This document shows, piece after piece, positions 33,376 to 41,596 of a stretch of 41,666 nucleotides of DNA. The notes below the pieces were generated by a model. That model was not told the origin of the DNA. It was given only the letters and a program-made list of their open reading frames with translations, and made no database searches. Position 1 is the stretch's first letter; every line of letters begins with the position of its first letter. The position numbers were made by a program, and so were the translations under genes. The DNA comes from Myxococcus sp. (GTDB lineage Bacteria; Myxococcota; Myxococcia; Myxococcales; Myxococcaceae): positions 1 through 41,666 of the forward strand of contig JACSRE010000055.1 of NCBI GenBank assembly GCA_014879945.1, read 5' to 3'.

Positions 33376-35592
33376 GTGAGACGAATCGGGATTTTGGCGG
33401 TGGGAGCGGTGGTGGTGTGCGCGGCGGCGGCGTGGGGCGCTCCCGACCCGAAGCTCAAAGAGAAGGAGCGCGAGGCGCTCCGGCGGGCGTTGACCTCGGT
33501 CATCGAGACCTCGACCCTCAAGGGGGCGCGCGTCACCGTGCAGGTCAGGAGCCTCGACGACGACTCGCTGGTGTTCTCGCGCGACGGCGACGAGCTGCTC
33601 AACCCCGCCTCGAACGTGAAGCTCTTCACCGCCGCCACGGCGCTGGCGACGCTCGGCCCCGACTTCCGCTTCGAGACCGACTTCCTCACCGACCGCGAGT
33701 TCAAGGACGGCAAGGCCAGGGTGCTCTACGTGCGCGGCCGCGGCGACCCCACCGTCAACACCGAGCGCCTCTACGGCATGGTGTCGGACCTGGTGCACGC
33801 CGGCCTCAAGGAGGTCACCGACATCGTGCTCGACGACACCTACTTCGACGCCGAGCGCACGGCGCCGGGCTTCGACCAGGAGACGGGCGACAAGGCCTAC
33901 CTGGCGCCCACCGGCGCCCTCTCGCTCAACTGGAACTCGGTGGGCGTCTTCCTGCGCCCGGGCGAGCACATCGGCGCGGCCGCGGTCACCGAGGTGGAGC
34001 CGCCCTCTGACTTCTTCGTCATCGAGTCCGAGGTCACCACCGGCGCCAAGACGCAGCGCCGCTACACGGTCAGCAGCTCGGTGGACAAGGACAAGGTGCG
34101 CCAGAAGATCGAGGTCAAGGGCGTGGTGCCCGTGGACAAGGGCGTGTGGAGCCAGTGGAAGAAGGTCGATCAGCCCGCCCTCTACTTCGGCTTCACGCTC
34201 AAGCAGTTGCTGACCCAGCGCGGCGTCAAGGTGAAGGGCCGCGTTCGCGCCGGCGCCGTGCCGCCCGGGTCGAAGCTGCTGACCGCCGCGGCCAGCGACA
34301 CCCTCGACATCGTGCTCAAGCGGCTCAACAAGAACTCGTCGAACTTCGTGGCCGAGCAGCTGATCAAGACCATCGGCGCCGAGGTCAAGGGCGTGCCCGG
34401 CAGCCACGGCAAGGGCATCGAGGCGGTCGAGGACTTCCTCGAGCGAGACGTCGGCATTCCGCGCGGCACCTACGTGATGAAGAACGGCTCGGGGCTCAAC
34501 GACGCCAACCGCTTCTCGGCCGCGCAGACCACCACGCTGCTCTCGCACATGGCCCGCCGCTTCCCCATCGCGCCCGAGTACCTGTCTGCCCTCGCCATCG
34601 CCGCGAAGGACGGCACCCTCAGGTACCGCTTCGAGGGCAGCGAGGCCGTGGGGCGCCTGCGCGCCAAGACGGGCACCCTCGAGAACGTCTCGGCGCTGTC
34701 GGGCTACGTGCAGGCCGTCGGCGGCGAGCGCTTCGTCTTCTCGGTGATGGTGAACGACTTCCCCGGGCGGGCCTCGTCGGTGGTGCAGCACATCGACGCC
34801 CTCGGCGCCGCCGTCGCCGCGCTCGGCTCCAGCCAGGGGCCCGCCTCGGCGGTGGCCTCGATGATGCGGCCGGCCTCGGTGGTGTCGTCGCAGGCCGAGC
34901 TCGAGACGCGGCTGAAGACCTACGTCGCCATGGGCCAGCGGGCCGACAAGCGCAACGCCTCGTTCCTGCGCATCGCCTGGCGCAGCGAGAAGGACCCCGC
35001 CGTGCGCGCGGTCATCGCCGACGCCCTCATCCTCTCGGACCCGAAGGAGCCCGCGCACGCCCGCATCTTCCTCGACAGCGCGGTGGCCAGCGACGAGGTG
35101 TTCGGCCGGCTCCAGAAGGCGGCGAAGCAGGCGGGGCTCGACGTGCCGGTGCTCTCGAGCCTGGTCGAGCTCGCCGCCGCAGGGCAGCTCGAGGCCATCT
35201 CGAGGGTGTTCGAGTTCGTTCGCTACACCGCCAGCGATGAGCTGGGCTCGGCGTTCCTGGCCGAGCAGCTGGCCGTCGTCGCGCACGACGCGCCGGTCGA
35301 GCTCCTCTCGGCGCTGCAGGTGACCGGCGAGGCCGATCGCGCCGCCGCCCTCGACGCGCTGGTGGTGGGGCTGGTGAAGCAGTCGCAGGCCGACGCGCCC
35401 CTGTGGGCGGCCCTCAAGGCGTCGCAGGGGAGCGTGGACCCGTCGGTGGCCACCTTCTCGAAGAGCCTCGAGGTGCTGCTGAGCCAGCGCATCGCCGAGG
35501 CCAGGGCGCCTCGCGCCGAGGCGGCCCCGCCCCTGTCCCCGACGGCGCCGGGCGCTGATCCCCAAACCCAGCCCATCGCCCCGGGGGGCTGA
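33376..35592 (+). CDS. dacB: PBP4-type D-alanyl-D-alanine carboxypeptidase/endopeptidase with long C-terminal extension
   Basis: Periplasmic class-C penicillin-binding protein that trims or cleaves peptidoglycan peptides. A signal peptide (VRRIGILAVGAVVVCAAAAWGA) is followed by the three catalytic motifs: SNVK at 79-82, SSN at 321-323 and KTG at 431-433, with the inserted domains typical of PBP4 between the first two. Residues about 485-738 form an extra helical region with no recognised family (LRIAWRSEKDPAVRAVIADALILSD looks like HEAT-type helices), ending in a Pro-rich tail. The start GTG at 33376 lacks a close ribosome-binding site; GGAG lies about 20 bases upstream, so the start is not certain. 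It diverges from the SRPBCC gene. Confidence 0.9.
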   Translation: MRRIGILAVGAVVVCAAAAWGAPDPKLKEKEREALRRALTSVIETSTLKGARVTVQVRSLDDDSLVFSRDGDELLNPASNVKLFTAATALATLGPDFRFETDFLTDREFKDGKARVLYVRGRGDPTVNTERLYGMVSDLVHAGLKEVTDIVLDDTYFDAERTAPGFDQETGDKAYLAPTGALSLNWNSVGVFLRPGEHIGAAAVTEVEPPSDFFVIESEVTTGAKTQRRYTVSSSVDKDKVRQKIEVKGVVPVDKGVWSQWKKVDQPALYFGFTLKQLLTQRGVKVKGRVRAGAVPPGSKLLTAAASDTLDIVLKRLNKNSSNFVAEQLIKTIGAEVKGVPGSHGKGIEAVEDFLERDVGIPRGTYVMKNGSGLNDANRFSAAQTTTLLSHMARRFPIAPEYLSALAIAAKDGTLRYRFEGSEAVGRLRAKTGTLENVSALSGYVQAVGGERFVFSVMVNDFPGRASSVVQHIDALGAAVAALGSSQGPASAVASMMRPASVVSSQAELETRLKTYVAMGQRADKRNASFLRIAWRSEKDPAVRAVIADALILSDPKEPAHARIFLDSAVASDEVFGRLQKAAKQAGLDVPVLSSLVELAAAGQLEAISRVFEFVRYTASDELGSAFLAEQLAVVAHDAPVELLSALQVTGEADRAAALDALVVGLVKQSQADAPLWAALKASQGSVDPSVATFSKSLEVLLSQRIAEARAPRAEAAPPLSPTAPGADPQTQPIAPGG

Positions 35593-35627
35593 GCGCGGGT
35601 TCGACGTCGGGTGTTTGCCTGACAGCT

Positions 35628-35657
35628 TGACCCAAATCATGGGTTTCGCTGACCCAT
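35628..35657. promoter_or_regulatory. Repeated ACCCA/TGGGT boxes upstream of the receiver-HDOD gene
   Basis: TGACCCA occurs at 35628-35634 and again at 35650-35656, 22 bases apart (about two helical turns). Between them ATGGGT (35639-35644) pairs with ACCCAT (35652-35657) as an inverted repeat. The pattern suggests an operator for a dimeric regulator 115-140 bases upstream of the ATG at 35771. A TTGACC hexamer at 35627 could be a -35 element but no good -10 follows. Confidence 0.35.
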
Positions 35658-35770
35658 CCCACAGCGCCAAACCCCCCGGCCTGCGTCTCAAGTCGCCGCC
35701 ACTGCTCTGCCCATGCGCGGCCCATCCCCTGCATTCCGTGAGAGGGAAACGTCACGCCCAGGGGGCTCTC

Positions 35771-36991
35771 ATGTCTGAGGTACCAGAGAAGCTTCGAGTC
35801 CTGTTCGTCGACGACGAAGCGCCCATCCTCGCTGCGCTGAAGAACCTGCTGCGCAGGGAGCGCAGCGACTGGGAGATGGCCTTCGTGGTGGGCGGTGAGG
35901 CCGCGCTCAAGGCGCTCGAGGTGAACCCCTACGACGTGGTGATCAGCGACGCGCGCATGCCGGGCATGGACGGCGCCGAGCTGCTGGGCGAGGTGAAGGC
36001 GCGGCACCCCGAGGTCGTGCGGGTGGTGCTCTCGGGCTACGCCGACACCGCCAGCGTGCTGAAGCTCGCGAAGGTGTCGCACCAGTACCTGAGCAAGCCC
36101 TGTGACGGCCCGACGCTCCGTGGGGTCATCTCGCGCGCGCGAAAGACGCTCGAGCGGCTGAGCAACCCAACTCTGCGCACGTGGCTGGCGAGCGTCGAGT
36201 CGCTCCCCTCGGCGCCGGCGACCTGGCTCGAGCTGTCGAGGGTCGTCGCCAGCCCGACCTCGAGCCTCGATGACTTCTCCGCCATCGTCGAGCGAGACGC
36301 CGCGATGACGGGCAAGCTGCTCCAGCTGGTGAACTCGGCCTACTTCGGCACCGCCAAGCGGGTGGTGTCCGTTCGCCAGGCGGTCGTCTTCCTCGGGGCC
36401 GAGCTGGTGAAGTCGCTGGCGTTGTCGGCCCACGTGTTCGGCGCCCCGAGCGCGGCTGCCTCGCCCGACGCGCAGCACGAGGCGCTGCTCTCGGCCCGGC
36501 TCGCGCGCGCGTTCCTGCAAGGGCACCCTCAAGCCGACGAGGCCTTCACCGCGGCGCTGCTCCGAGACGTGGGAGAGCTGGTGCTCAGCGCATCACAGCC
36601 CGCAGAGGCCACCAGGGCCCGCGCCGTGGCGGCCGCGGAGGGCAGGTCGCTGTGTGAGGTGCAGCGCGAGCTGATGGGCGTGGGCCACGACGAGGTGGGC
36701 GCGGGCCTGCTCGACCTCTGGGGGCTGCCGGTCTCGCTCGTCGAGGTGGCGGCGCTGCACCACGACCTCGGCGCGTTGGAGCCGGGCGCCCACGACCTGC
36801 ACGCAGCGATTCACTTCGCCGACGTGATGATGGGGCGCCAGCCGCTCGACCAGAAGTTCCTCGAGGCGTCCGGGCAGGCGGGCAACCTCACCCGCTGGAC
36901 GTCGGTGGCCCAGAAGGACTTCGAGGCCAGACCGGCCCTGTGGAGCGAGCTGAAGTTGAAGGGGCCGTGCGTGGCGACCGGCCACGCCTGA
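35771..36991 (+). CDS. Response regulator with HDOD domain
   Basis: A 406-residue two-domain signalling protein. Residues 8-120 are a receiver domain with the acidic pair D14-D15 (FVDDEAP), phospho-acceptor D60 (ISDARMPGMDG), a Ser in the LSGYAD loop and a Lys in LSKPCD; all key residues are present. Residues about 130-345 are an HDOD domain, a non-catalytic relative of HD phosphohydrolases (LPSAPATWLELSRVVAS, LVNSAYFGTAKRVVSVRQAVVFLG, ALLRDVGELVL), common in regulators of motility and c-di-GMP networks. It has no DNA-binding domain, so output is probably by protein contacts. The ATG at 35771 has GGGGG upstream. It converges with the kinase at 37008. Confidence 0.92.
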   Translation: MSEVPEKLRVLFVDDEAPILAALKNLLRRERSDWEMAFVVGGEAALKALEVNPYDVVISDARMPGMDGAELLGEVKARHPEVVRVVLSGYADTASVLKLAKVSHQYLSKPCDGPTLRGVISRARKTLERLSNPTLRTWLASVESLPSAPATWLELSRVVASPTSSLDDFSAIVERDAAMTGKLLQLVNSAYFGTAKRVVSVRQAVVFLGAELVKSLALSAHVFGAPSAAASPDAQHEALLSARLARAFLQGHPQADEAFTAALLRDVGELVLSASQPAEATRARAVAAAEGRSLCEVQRELMGVGHDEVGAGLLDLWGLPVSLVEVAALHHDLGALEPGAHDLHAAIHFADVMMGRQPLDQKFLEASGQAGNLTRWTSVAQKDFEARPALWSELKLKGPCVATGHA

Positions 36992-37007
36992 GCGCGTCGC
37001 GGGCCCC

Positions 37008-38444
37008 TCACGATGCGCCGGTCGGGGGCGCACCCTCTTCTCTGAACAGCCCAGCGACCTGCGCGAGCAGCTTGCGCTCCGAGAAGGGCTTGCCGAGGCA
37101 GTGCGCGGTGAGCGTCGTCGGGGCCGGCAGCTGGTCGCTGGGGTGCACGAGCAGCACCGGGAGCGCTCTGGTTCCCGCGCCGACGCGCCGCGCCAGCTCG
37201 ACGCCGCCGAGGAACGGAAGGTCGGTCGCGGTGAGCAACCCGTCGAAGGGGCGCTGCGCCTCGTTGAAGAGGAAGAGCGCCTCGGCGCCGTTCGACGCCA
37301 GGGTGACGTGGTAGCCCGCCCGGCTGAGCAGCGCGTACAGCAGCCCGCGCACCGCGTGCTCTGGCTCGACCACCAACAGCCGCTGGCCCGCGCCGAGACT
37401 GACGGGCGCCAGCTCGAGCTCCGGCGCCGGCACCTCGAGCTCCCCGTCGAGCGCGACCGGGAGGAGGACTGAGAACACCGTGCCGGTGGCGCCGGTCGAG
37501 GCGACCGTCACCTCGCCCCCGGCGTCACGCACGAGCTTGCGAACCGTCGAGAGCCCCACGCCCAGCCCCTTGCCCGCCGCGCGGGTGGTGAAGAACGGCT
37601 CGAAGATGTGCGGCAACACCTCGGGCGCGATGCCGCCGCCCGTGTCACGAACCTCGACGCAGACCATCGGCTCGCCGCCTTCCACCACGCGCCGCGCGAG
37701 CAGCCCCAGCGTGCCCCTGGAGCTCATGGCCAGCCCAGCGTTCACCGCCAGGTTGACGATGACCTGCTCGAACTGCGTCGGGGTGATGGCGCACGCCGGC
37801 GTGCCGCGCTCGACGTGCCAGCTCAGGTCGACCCCGCTGCCGATCAGCGCCGACAGCAGGCGCTCCATGCTCGCGAAGGTCGCCGCGCAGTCGACGGCGC
37901 GAGCATGCGCCCGCACCGGCCGGCCAGCGGCGAGCAGTTGTTGGCTGAGCCCGGCGGCGCGCATCGCGGTCGCACGAATCTCGAAGGCGTCGGCGCGTTG
38001 CTCCAACGTCAGCGAGGGCTCGGCGGCGAGCCCGTCCGAGAAGGACCAGATGACCGAGAGCAGGTTGTTGAAGTCGTGGGCGATGGCCGTCGTCATGCGG
38101 CCGAGGTTCTCGAGCCTGCGCTGGCCTGCCTCGTCTCGCGCCGCGACGACGAACGCCAGGCGCGCCGTGGCGCGGGTGACCCGGGCCCTCGGCGCCGCGC
38201 CCCCACAGGCGTTGAAGGAGACGTCGTCGAGCGCCGCTCCACGCGCCAGACCCGCGTCGGTGCCGAGGTGTTCGGCCGCCACCGCGCTCAGCCATCGGAT
38301 CAGCCCGTCGTCATCGACTTCACAGACGCCTACGCCGACCCCAGCCAGCGCGTCGCCCAGCCACCGCGAGAAGGTGGGCGCGTCGTCGAAGCCTGCGAGG
38401 GTGCTCTTCAGTCGGGGGCTCACCTCGAGGAGCCTCGCCGCCAC
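37008..38444 (-). CDS. Histidine kinase with degenerate C-terminal receiver domain
   Basis: A 478-residue soluble sensor kinase. Residues about 25-100 look like a weak PAS-type sensor (VGVCEVDDDGLIRWLS). The dimerisation/phosphoacceptor region has H123 (AIAHDFNNLLSVI). The ATPase domain has NLAVNAGLAM (231-240), VRDTGGGIAPE (265-275), EPFFTT and GLGVGLS. The C-terminal receiver domain (about 355-470) is degenerate: the acidic pair is EP, the phospho-acceptor Asp is Ala406 (LLTATDLP), and the Thr/Ser is His; only Lys452 (GKPF) remains. It therefore probably cannot be phosphorylated there. The GTG at 38444 has a weak upstream signal; a GTG seven codons later is an alternative start. It is last in the minus-strand signalling cluster. 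Confidence 0.88.
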   Translation of the reverse strand: MAARLLEVSPRLKSTLAGFDDAPTFSRWLGDALAGVGVGVCEVDDDGLIRWLSAVAAEHLGTDAGLARGAALDDVSFNACGGAAPRARVTRATARLAFVVAARDEAGQRRLENLGRMTTAIAHDFNNLLSVIWSFSDGLAAEPSLTLEQRADAFEIRATAMRAAGLSQQLLAAGRPVRAHARAVDCAATFASMERLLSALIGSGVDLSWHVERGTPACAITPTQFEQVIVNLAVNAGLAMSSRGTLGLLARRVVEGGEPMVCVEVRDTGGGIAPEVLPHIFEPFFTTRAAGKGLGVGLSTVRKLVRDAGGEVTVASTGATGTVFSVLLPVALDGELEVPAPELELAPVSLGAGQRLLVVEPEHAVRGLLYALLSRAGYHVTLASNGAEALFLFNEAQRPFDGLLTATDLPFLGGVELARRVGAGTRALPVLLVHPSDQLPAPTTLTAHCLGKPFSERKLLAQVAGLFREEGAPPTGAS

Positions 38445-38505
38445 CTCGAGCCGTCGAGGTCGAGCGAACGCCCCCTTCGGTTGTCGGGTCTTCTCCTGAC
38501 CCGCG

Positions 38506-39138
38506 TTAGTCGGCGATGCCGTGCTCCAGGGCGAAGCGGGTCAGCTCGACGTTCGTCGAGAGGCTCAGCTTGGTCGCCAGCCTGGCGCGGTAGGTGCCCA
38601 CCGTCTTCTCGGAGAGGTGGAGGTTCGAGGCGATCTCCTTCAGGCTCGACCCCCGGGCGACCTGGCGCAGCACCTCGAGCTCGCGCGTCGACAGGAGCTC
38701 CAGCGGCGTGCGCGCGACCCCGGCTGCGAGATCGGCCGCCAGCCCCTGCGCCAGCGACGCAGAGACGTAGCGGCCGCCGTCCAACACGTGCAGCACGGCG
38801 CCGCGGAGCTCCTCTGCGGCCGAGGTCTTCGAGATGAAGCCGCGCGCACCGGCCGCCAGCGCCCGTCGCGCCCACGAGGACTCGGCGAACCCCGAGAGCA
38901 CCAGCACCAGCTGCGTGGGCCACTGCCGGTGCACCTCGGCGAGCAGGTCGATGCCGCTGCGGCCCTGCAGCCCGAGGTCGAGCACCACCAGATCGATGCG
39001 TTGGGTGTGCAGGGCCGCGAGCGCGTCGTCGGCCTTCCCCACCTCAAACACGGTCGCGCCCGGCCGCAGCCCCAGCAAGAGCTGGCCGACGCCCTTGCGC
39101 ATCAGCTCGTGATCATCGACGACTAAGAAGGCCGTCAT
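38506..39138 (-). CDS. NarL/FixJ-family response regulator
   Basis: A 210-residue DNA-binding response regulator. Receiver domain at residues 1-120 with D8-D9 (VVDDHEL), phospho-acceptor D54 (VVLDLGL), Ser in LVLSGFA and Lys in FISKTSAAEEL. The C-terminal LuxR-type helix-turn-helix at about 148-205 has LSTRELEVLRQVARGSSLKEIA and SEKTVGTYRARL. The ATG at 39138 has AGGAAG seven bases upstream. It sits between two hybrid-type kinases on the same strand, 77 bases after the first and 61 bases before the second, and is the obvious partner of the upstream kinase. The operator and regulon are unknown. Confidence 0.95.
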   Translation of the reverse strand: MTAFLVVDDHELMRKGVGQLLLGLRPGATVFEVGKADDALAALHTQRIDLVVLDLGLQGRSGIDLLAEVHRQWPTQLVLVLSGFAESSWARRALAAGARGFISKTSAAEELRGAVLHVLDGGRYVSASLAQGLAADLAAGVARTPLELLSTRELEVLRQVARGSSLKEIASNLHLSEKTVGTYRARLATKLSLSTNVELTRFALEHGIAD

Positions 39139-39215
39139 GGCTGCTTCCTGGAGTGGGCTCCCCCGCGCTGCGGTGATGATGATCCCACTCCCCCTGCGAG
39201 GTGACAACCTCCGGG

Positions 39216-41378
39216 TCACTCCCGTCCCACGAGGGCCTGCGCGACCCGGTCGAGCAGCTCCCGGGCCGAGAAGGGCTTGGCCAGCGCTCGGGTGCCGACG
39301 GGGAGCCGGGCCGAGGGGTCACCCGTCATCAGCAGCACCGGCAGGGTCGGCGCGCGGGCCTTGAGCGTCGCGGTCGCAGCGACGCCGCCGAGCCTGGGCA
39401 TCGAGACGTCCGAGAGCACCAACCGCGGCTCTTCGCCGGCCTGCGCCAGCTCGAGCAGCTCGCGCCCGTCGCGGGCGGTGACGACGCGGTACCCTGCGGC
39501 CTCGAGCGTCAGTCGCACTGAGCGGAGCACCGCGGCGTCGTCGTCGGCGACCAACACCAGTCGCCCCCCGCCGGGCCCTTCGCGCGCCGTGTTGGCGTCG
39601 GCCGGCGCGGGTGGAGCCCCTGTCGCCGCCGGCAGGTAGACCTCGAACCGCGCGCCCTGGCCCGGCGGCGAGCTGGGCCAGATGAAACCACCGTGTCGCC
39701 GGCAGATCTGCGCCACCGTCGCCAGCCCCAGGCCGGTGCCGGTGCCCTTGTCCTTGGTGGTGAAGAAGGGCTCGAAGAGGCGCTCGTGGACTTCGTGGGG
39801 AATTCCGACGCCGGTGTCGGCGACCGTGATGCAGACCCAGCGGCCCGGCCGTGCGCCCTCCCAGAACTCGGTGAACTCGGGGCGGATCGTGTCATGGTCG
39901 AGCGTGACGTCGCGCAGCGAGACCGAGAGGGTGCCTCCGCGCGGCATGGCGTCGCGCGCGTTCACGCAGAGGTTGACCAGGAGCTGTCGGAGCTGGGTCG
40001 CGTCTCCGTGAACTGGCCAGCCCTCGGCTGGAACGTCGGCCTCCAACGTGACGCCGGCGGGCAGGCTGCGCCTGAAGACACCGATGAAGTCTCGGAGCAC
40101 CTCGCCGGGTGAGAGCGCCACCAGGGCCTCGTCGCCGCCCCGGCTGAACGAGAGCAGCCGCTGCACGACCGCGATGCAGTCGCGGGTGCTGGCCTCGATG
40201 TCGGCGATCAGCTGCGCGGAGCTGGCGTGGGCAGGGTCGCGCAGCATCGAGGTGAACAACAGGATCGGCGCCAGCATGTTGTTGAGGTCGTGGGCGACGC
40301 CGCTGGCGAGCGCGCCGGTCGTCTCGAGGCGCTGCGTTCGCAGCAACCGCACCTCGAGCTGCTTCTTCTCGGTGGTGTCGGCCTGAACGCCGACGAAGTG
40401 CGTGATGACCCCGGCCTCGTCGCGCACGGGGGCGATCGAGGTCTGTGCCCAGAACAGCTGCCCATCGCGGCGCCGGTTCTGGAGCTCGCCCCGCCACTCC
40501 TTGCCCGCCTTGATGGTCGCCCACAGGTCTGCGTAGGTGGCTTGGGGCGTCAGCTCCGATCTCACCAGGCGCATGGTCTGGCCGTGCGCCTCGGCGGCGC
40601 TCCAGCCAGTCACCTTCGCGAAGGCGCGGTTGACGAACTCGATGCGCCCGTCGGCATCGGTGATGACCACTGCGCTGGGCGCCTGCGCGATGGCGCTCTC
40701 GAACAGCCGCAGCGAGGCCTCGCTGCGCTGGGCCGCCGACAACGCGATCGTCAGCGACTGGCTGGTGCCGCGAAGGCTCTCTTCGAGCGCCTTGAGGTGA
40801 TCGATCTCGGTGTGGGTGCCCACCATGCGCTGCGGCTTGCCGTGCGCGTCTCGTCGCACCACGGCGCCGACCGACAACAGCCACTTCCAATGCCCCTGCG
40901 CCGTTCGCTGGCGAAACTCGGCGCGGTAGGTGGGCAGCTCGCCGGCCAGGTACCGGAGGTAGCGCGCCTTCGAGGGCTCGCGGTCCTCCGGGTGCAGGCG
41001 ATTGACCCAGTCGTCCACCGTCTCGACGAAGGTGCTCGGGTCGTAGCCCAGCATGCGGGCGTACTCCGGCCCTACCGCGACCGTGCCCTGCGTCACGTCG
41101 ACGTCGTACCAGCCGTGCTTCGTCGCCTCGATGACGAGGCTGAAGCGCTCCAGCAGCGCGTCGGACGGCTCGGAGGCGCGGGAGCGCGCGACGTCGAGCT
41201 CGAGCTGGGTGCGGCGGAGCTCCTCGCGCTGGAGCTCGAGCGCGACCTGGTGCACCCGCAGCTCGTGCACCAACCGCGGCGGCCCTTCGAGCGTCGAGGG
41301 CTCTGGGGCGCGGGTGCCCGCCAGCAGGGCCTCGGCGGCCTCACGCAGGGCGTCGATCTCAGAGAGGCGCCTGGTCAT
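39216..41378 (-). CDS. PAS-containing hybrid histidine kinase
   Basis: A 720-residue soluble sensor kinase. A coiled-coil start (VHELRVHQVALELQREELRR) leads to a PAS/PAC domain at about 75-195 (GWYDVDVTQGTVAVGPEYARM, LHPEDREPSKARY) and a second PAS/PAC at about 225-340 (ITDADGRIEFVNRAFAKVTGW, LFWAQTSIAPVRDEAG). The kinase core has H363 (GVAHDLNNMLAPI), NLCVNARDAM (469-478), VADTGVGIP and GTGTGLGLATV. The C-terminal receiver domain (606-715) is intact, with DDD at 612-614, D657 (VLSDVSMP), T685 and K701 (LAKPF). Its ATG at 41378 overlaps the stop of the small upstream gene (ATGA). It probably signals to the NarL-type regulator directly downstream. No membrane segment is seen, so it senses an internal signal. 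Confidence 0.95.
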   Translation of the reverse strand: MTRRLSEIDALREAAEALLAGTRAPEPSTLEGPPRLVHELRVHQVALELQREELRRTQLELDVARSRASEPSDALLERFSLVIEATKHGWYDVDVTQGTVAVGPEYARMLGYDPSTFVETVDDWVNRLHPEDREPSKARYLRYLAGELPTYRAEFRQRTAQGHWKWLLSVGAVVRRDAHGKPQRMVGTHTEIDHLKALEESLRGTSQSLTIALSAAQRSEASLRLFESAIAQAPSAVVITDADGRIEFVNRAFAKVTGWSAAEAHGQTMRLVRSELTPQATYADLWATIKAGKEWRGELQNRRRDGQLFWAQTSIAPVRDEAGVITHFVGVQADTTEKKQLEVRLLRTQRLETTGALASGVAHDLNNMLAPILLFTSMLRDPAHASSAQLIADIEASTRDCIAVVQRLLSFSRGGDEALVALSPGEVLRDFIGVFRRSLPAGVTLEADVPAEGWPVHGDATQLRQLLVNLCVNARDAMPRGGTLSVSLRDVTLDHDTIRPEFTEFWEGARPGRWVCITVADTGVGIPHEVHERLFEPFFTTKDKGTGTGLGLATVAQICRRHGGFIWPSSPPGQGARFEVYLPAATGAPPAPADANTAREGPGGGRLVLVADDDAAVLRSVRLTLEAAGYRVVTARDGRELLELAQAGEEPRLVLSDVSMPRLGGVAATATLKARAPTLPVLLMTGDPSARLPVGTRALAKPFSARELLDRVAQALVGRE

Positions 41379-41542
41379 GCGCCGTGCCTGCGGATCTCGG
41401 TGCAGGCGACCGCGTCGGCCTTGCCCGCCTCGCCGAGGAGCGTCGTCGCCATCACCGTCATGTCGCAGCCCTCGCCGCGCTTCGTCGTTCGCGCGGAGGT
41501 GTCGCGCGCCGTTCGCAGCTCCTGCGCGACGCCCCGGCCCAT
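41375..41542 (-). CDS. Small protein upstream of the hybrid kinase
   Basis: A 55-residue candidate microprotein (MGRGVAQELRTARD ... CTEIRRHGA) with good codon usage (G/C in almost every third position) and an AAGGAAG Shine-Dalgarno seven bases before the ATG at 41542. Its stop overlaps the start of the kinase gene (ATGA), so translation is probably coupled. The frame is open further upstream to the window edge, so a longer product starting outside the window cannot be excluded. No recognised family. It might be a leader or a small regulator. Confidence 0.55.
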   Translation of the reverse strand: MGRGVAQELRTARDTSARTTKRGEGCDMTVMATTLLGEAGKADAVACTEIRRHGA

Positions 41543-41590
41543 GCTCGCTTCCTTCGGACGACGCACCGTCAGGGCCCCCATCGATGTCCA

Positions 41591-41596
41591 ATCATA
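41591..41596 (-). promoter_or_regulatory. Possible -10 hexamer for the signalling cluster
   Basis: On the minus strand TATGAT at 41596-41591 lies 48 bases upstream of the microprotein ATG. It resembles the sigma-70 -10 consensus and is one of the few AT-rich spots here; no -35 hexamer stands out at 16-18 bases upstream. Confidence 0.25.
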
